Shown here: piece after piece, positions 5,383 to 6,817 of the stretch
Layout of the letters: the number at the start of each line of letters is the position of its first letter
Numbering within the stretch: position 1 is the first letter of the stretch
Origin: an uncultured bacterium
Lineage (GTDB): Bacteria; Pseudomonadota; Gammaproteobacteria; Burkholderiales; Burkholderiaceae_E
Assembly (NCBI GenBank): GCA_903864485.1
Contig: CAIPGD010000031.1
Coordinates: forward strand, 1 to 6,817
Direction of reading: 5' to 3'
DNA: 6,817 nt
Notes under the pieces: generated by a model
Database searches by the model: none
Seen by the model: only the letters and a program-made list of their open reading frames with translations
Told to the model about the DNA's origin: nothing
Position numbers and translations under genes: made by a program

Positions 5383-6817
5383 TCATGCCAGGAAGAGGCG
5401 ATAGGCTGGGTGGGCACTTTCATCGGTATAGGGATAACCCATAGCGTGCAGAAAGGCCTCGAATTCGGCCTTGTCGGCATCAGGCACCTGGATTCCTACC
5501 AATACCCGACCCGGGTCAGCGCCATGATTGCGGTAGTGGAAAAGTGAAATGTTCCACGAGGGGTTCATGGCATTCAGGAATCGCATCAAGGCCCCCGGGC
5601 GCTCCGGGAATTCAAAGCGATAGAGCAATTCGTCGTTTGCGAGCGACGATCGCCCGCCGACCAGGTGCCGCAGGTGCAGTTTTGCGAGCTCGTCATTGCT
5701 CAGATCAATCGTCGCAAACCCCTGACGCTCAAAGCCCTCGGCGATGGTGCGGGCCTCGTCATGATCGGCGACGGACACGCCAATGAAAATATGAGCGACA
5801 CGAGCGTCAGCGATTCGGTAGTTGAATTCCGTAATCGGATGCGCACCCACCGTGGCACAAAAACGCCGAAAGCTCCCGCGCTCCTCGGGGATCGTCACCG
5901 CATAAACGGCCTCGCGGCGCTCGCCGATCTCGGCCCGCTCGGACACAAATCGGAGTCGATCAAAATTCATGTTGGCGCCACACGCGATTGCGATCAGCAC
6001 CGCACTCTCGGCGCCGGTCCCGTCCAAGGCCGGATTGTGGGCGGCGCGCTCACGTTCGACCCAGGCCTTCAGGCCCGCGATGGCCAGGGCGCCCGCGGGC
6101 TCAAGAATCGATCGAGTCTCCTGGAACACGTCTTTGATCGCCGCGCAGACCGCATCGGTGTCGACCAGGATGATTTCGTCTAAATAGGCGCTGCATAGGC
6201 GCAAGGTCTCGTTACCCACCCGCTTGACCGCGGTGCCATCCGAAAACAGCCCAACTTCGGTGAGTTCGACGATTTTTCCTGCGGCAATGGACCGCGCCAT
6301 CGCGTCTGAATCTGTTGTCTGGACGCCGATGATCTTGATGTCGGGGCGCAACTGTTTCACGTAAGTTGCGACACCGGCAGCCAGTCCGCCGCCACCAATT
6401 GCGATGAAGATGGCGTCCAGGCGCCCAGTGTTCTGGCGCAGTAACTCCATCCCGATGGTGCCCTGACCGGCGATGACATTGGGGTCGTCGAACGGGTGGA
6501 CGAAGGTCAGGTGTTGGGCCGCCTGCAGCGCGAGTGCGTACTCATAGGCTTCGCTGTAGGAGTCGCCCTGCAGGATCACCTCGGCACCACGAAGCCGAAC
6601 CGCGTCAATTTTGACCTGCGGCGTCGTGACCGGCATGACGATAACCGCCCGGCACCCTAGTCGCTGCGCGGCCAGCGCAACGCCCTGCGCGTGATTGCCT
6701 GCCGATGCTGCGATCACGCCGCGCCCGCGGGCGGCAGGGTCCAGTTGTGCCATGCAGTTGTATGCACCGCGCAACTTGAAGGAAAAAACCGGCTGCAAGT
6801 CTTCGCGCTTGAGCAGA
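5383..6817 (-). CDS. ilvA: Threonine ammonia-lyase (deaminase), biosynthetic, N-terminus cut by window
   Basis: IlvA is a PLP enzyme that turns threonine into 2-oxobutanoate and ammonia, the first committed step to isoleucine. The visible 477 residues begin with LLKREDLQPVFSFKLRGAYN (the PLP lysine is residue 14 of the fragment, equal to K62 in E. coli), so roughly 48 residues lie beyond the window. SAGNHAQG (38-45), the phosphate-binding GGGGL (141-145), EPAGA (239-243) and GANMNFDRLR (280-289) follow. From about residue 304 there are two ACT-like regulatory halves, the second starting near FEFPERPGALMRF, so this is the long, isoleucine-feedback-controlled form and not the short catabolic TdcB. 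A TTG at 6798 is in frame but falls after the conserved LKRED and just before the PLP lysine, so it is not the real start. It lies 50 bases upstream of hemA on the same strand. The pathways are unrelated, so any link is one of shared transcription. Confidence 0.96.
   Translation of the reverse strand, partial: LLKREDLQPVFSFKLRGAYNCMAQLDPAARGRGVIAASAGNHAQGVALAAQRLGCRAVIVMPVTTPQVKIDAVRLRGAEVILQGDSYSEAYEYALALQAAQHLTFVHPFDDPNVIAGQGTIGMELLRQNTGRLDAIFIAIGGGGLAAGVATYVKQLRPDIKIIGVQTTDSDAMARSIAAGKIVELTEVGLFSDGTAVKRVGNETLRLCSAYLDEIILVDTDAVCAAIKDVFQETRSILEPAGALAIAGLKAWVERERAAHNPALDGTGAESAVLIAIACGANMNFDRLRFVSERAEIGERREAVYAVTIPEERGSFRRFCATVGAHPITEFNYRIADARVAHIFIGVSVADHDEARTIAEGFERQGFATIDLSNDELAKLHLRHLVGGRSSLANDELLYRFEFPERPGALMRFLNAMNPSWNISLFHYRNHGADPGRVLVGIQVPDADKAEFEAFLHAMGYPYTDESAHPAYRLFLA

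Noticed and set aside
6796..6798. TTG at 6798 as the start of ilvA
   Set aside because: The in-frame residues before it (LLKRED) are conserved IlvA sequence, and starting here would place the PLP lysine at residue 8. The true start is beyond the window.
1..6817. A new defence, mobile or CRISPR-type system
   Set aside because: All seven genes are recognised housekeeping or known-domain proteins. There are no long direct repeats with spacers, transposase motifs, terminal inverted repeats or tRNA-like attachment sites. The only repeats are the two short spacer arrays.

Overview
The window is a tightly packed run of seven genes, all on the minus strand, with no gap longer than 61 bases and no supportable gene on the plus strand. 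In transcription order (right to left) they are ilvA (5' end cut by the window), hemA, prfA, prmC, grxD, ubiX, and a CYTH-CHAD triphosphatase-like gene cut by the left edge. The last gene has no stop inside the window, so a scan that needs both ends of a reading frame will miss it. It reads open for 365 codons and carries clear CYTH and CHAD motifs.

The organism is a GC-rich proteobacterium. Glutamyl-tRNA reductase (C5 haem pathway) argues against most alphaproteobacteria, which use ALA synthase. UbiX fits a ubiquinone-making proteobacterium. The order hemA-prfA-prmC is shared with E. coli. The continuation into grxD and ubiX is, from memory, typical of betaproteobacteria, so that class is my best guess, but it is an inference.

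Region by region: 5383-6817 is threonine deaminase (isoleucine synthesis). A 50-base spacer with no visible terminator follows. 4052-5332 is hemA, the first step from glutamyl-tRNA to tetrapyrroles. 2908-4026 is release factor 1 (GTG start). 2844-2905 is a four-copy 15-base tandem repeat that fills the prfA-prmC spacer and ends in the prmC start codon. 2025-2846 is prmC, which methylates the GGQ glutamine of release factors. 1975-2007 is a second, unrelated 11-base tandem repeat in the prmC-grxD spacer. 1651-1965 is the monothiol glutaredoxin grxD. 1069-1647 is ubiX, with a TTG start 3 bases after the grxD stop. 1-1096 is the CYTH-CHAD gene, overlapping ubiX by 28 bases.

Functionally this is a housekeeping cluster joining haem synthesis, translation termination, Fe-S handling and ubiquinone synthesis. 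prfA and prmC are an enzyme-substrate pair. hemA, grxD and ubiX serve cofactors of the respiratory chain. I found no mobile element, CRISPR array, RNA gene or defence system. The points worth a second look are the two spacer repeats flanking prmC, the PET form of the RF1 codon-recognition motif with a nearby small insertion, the loss of a reported haem-regulation cysteine in HemA, and the CYTH-CHAD gene joined to ubiX.
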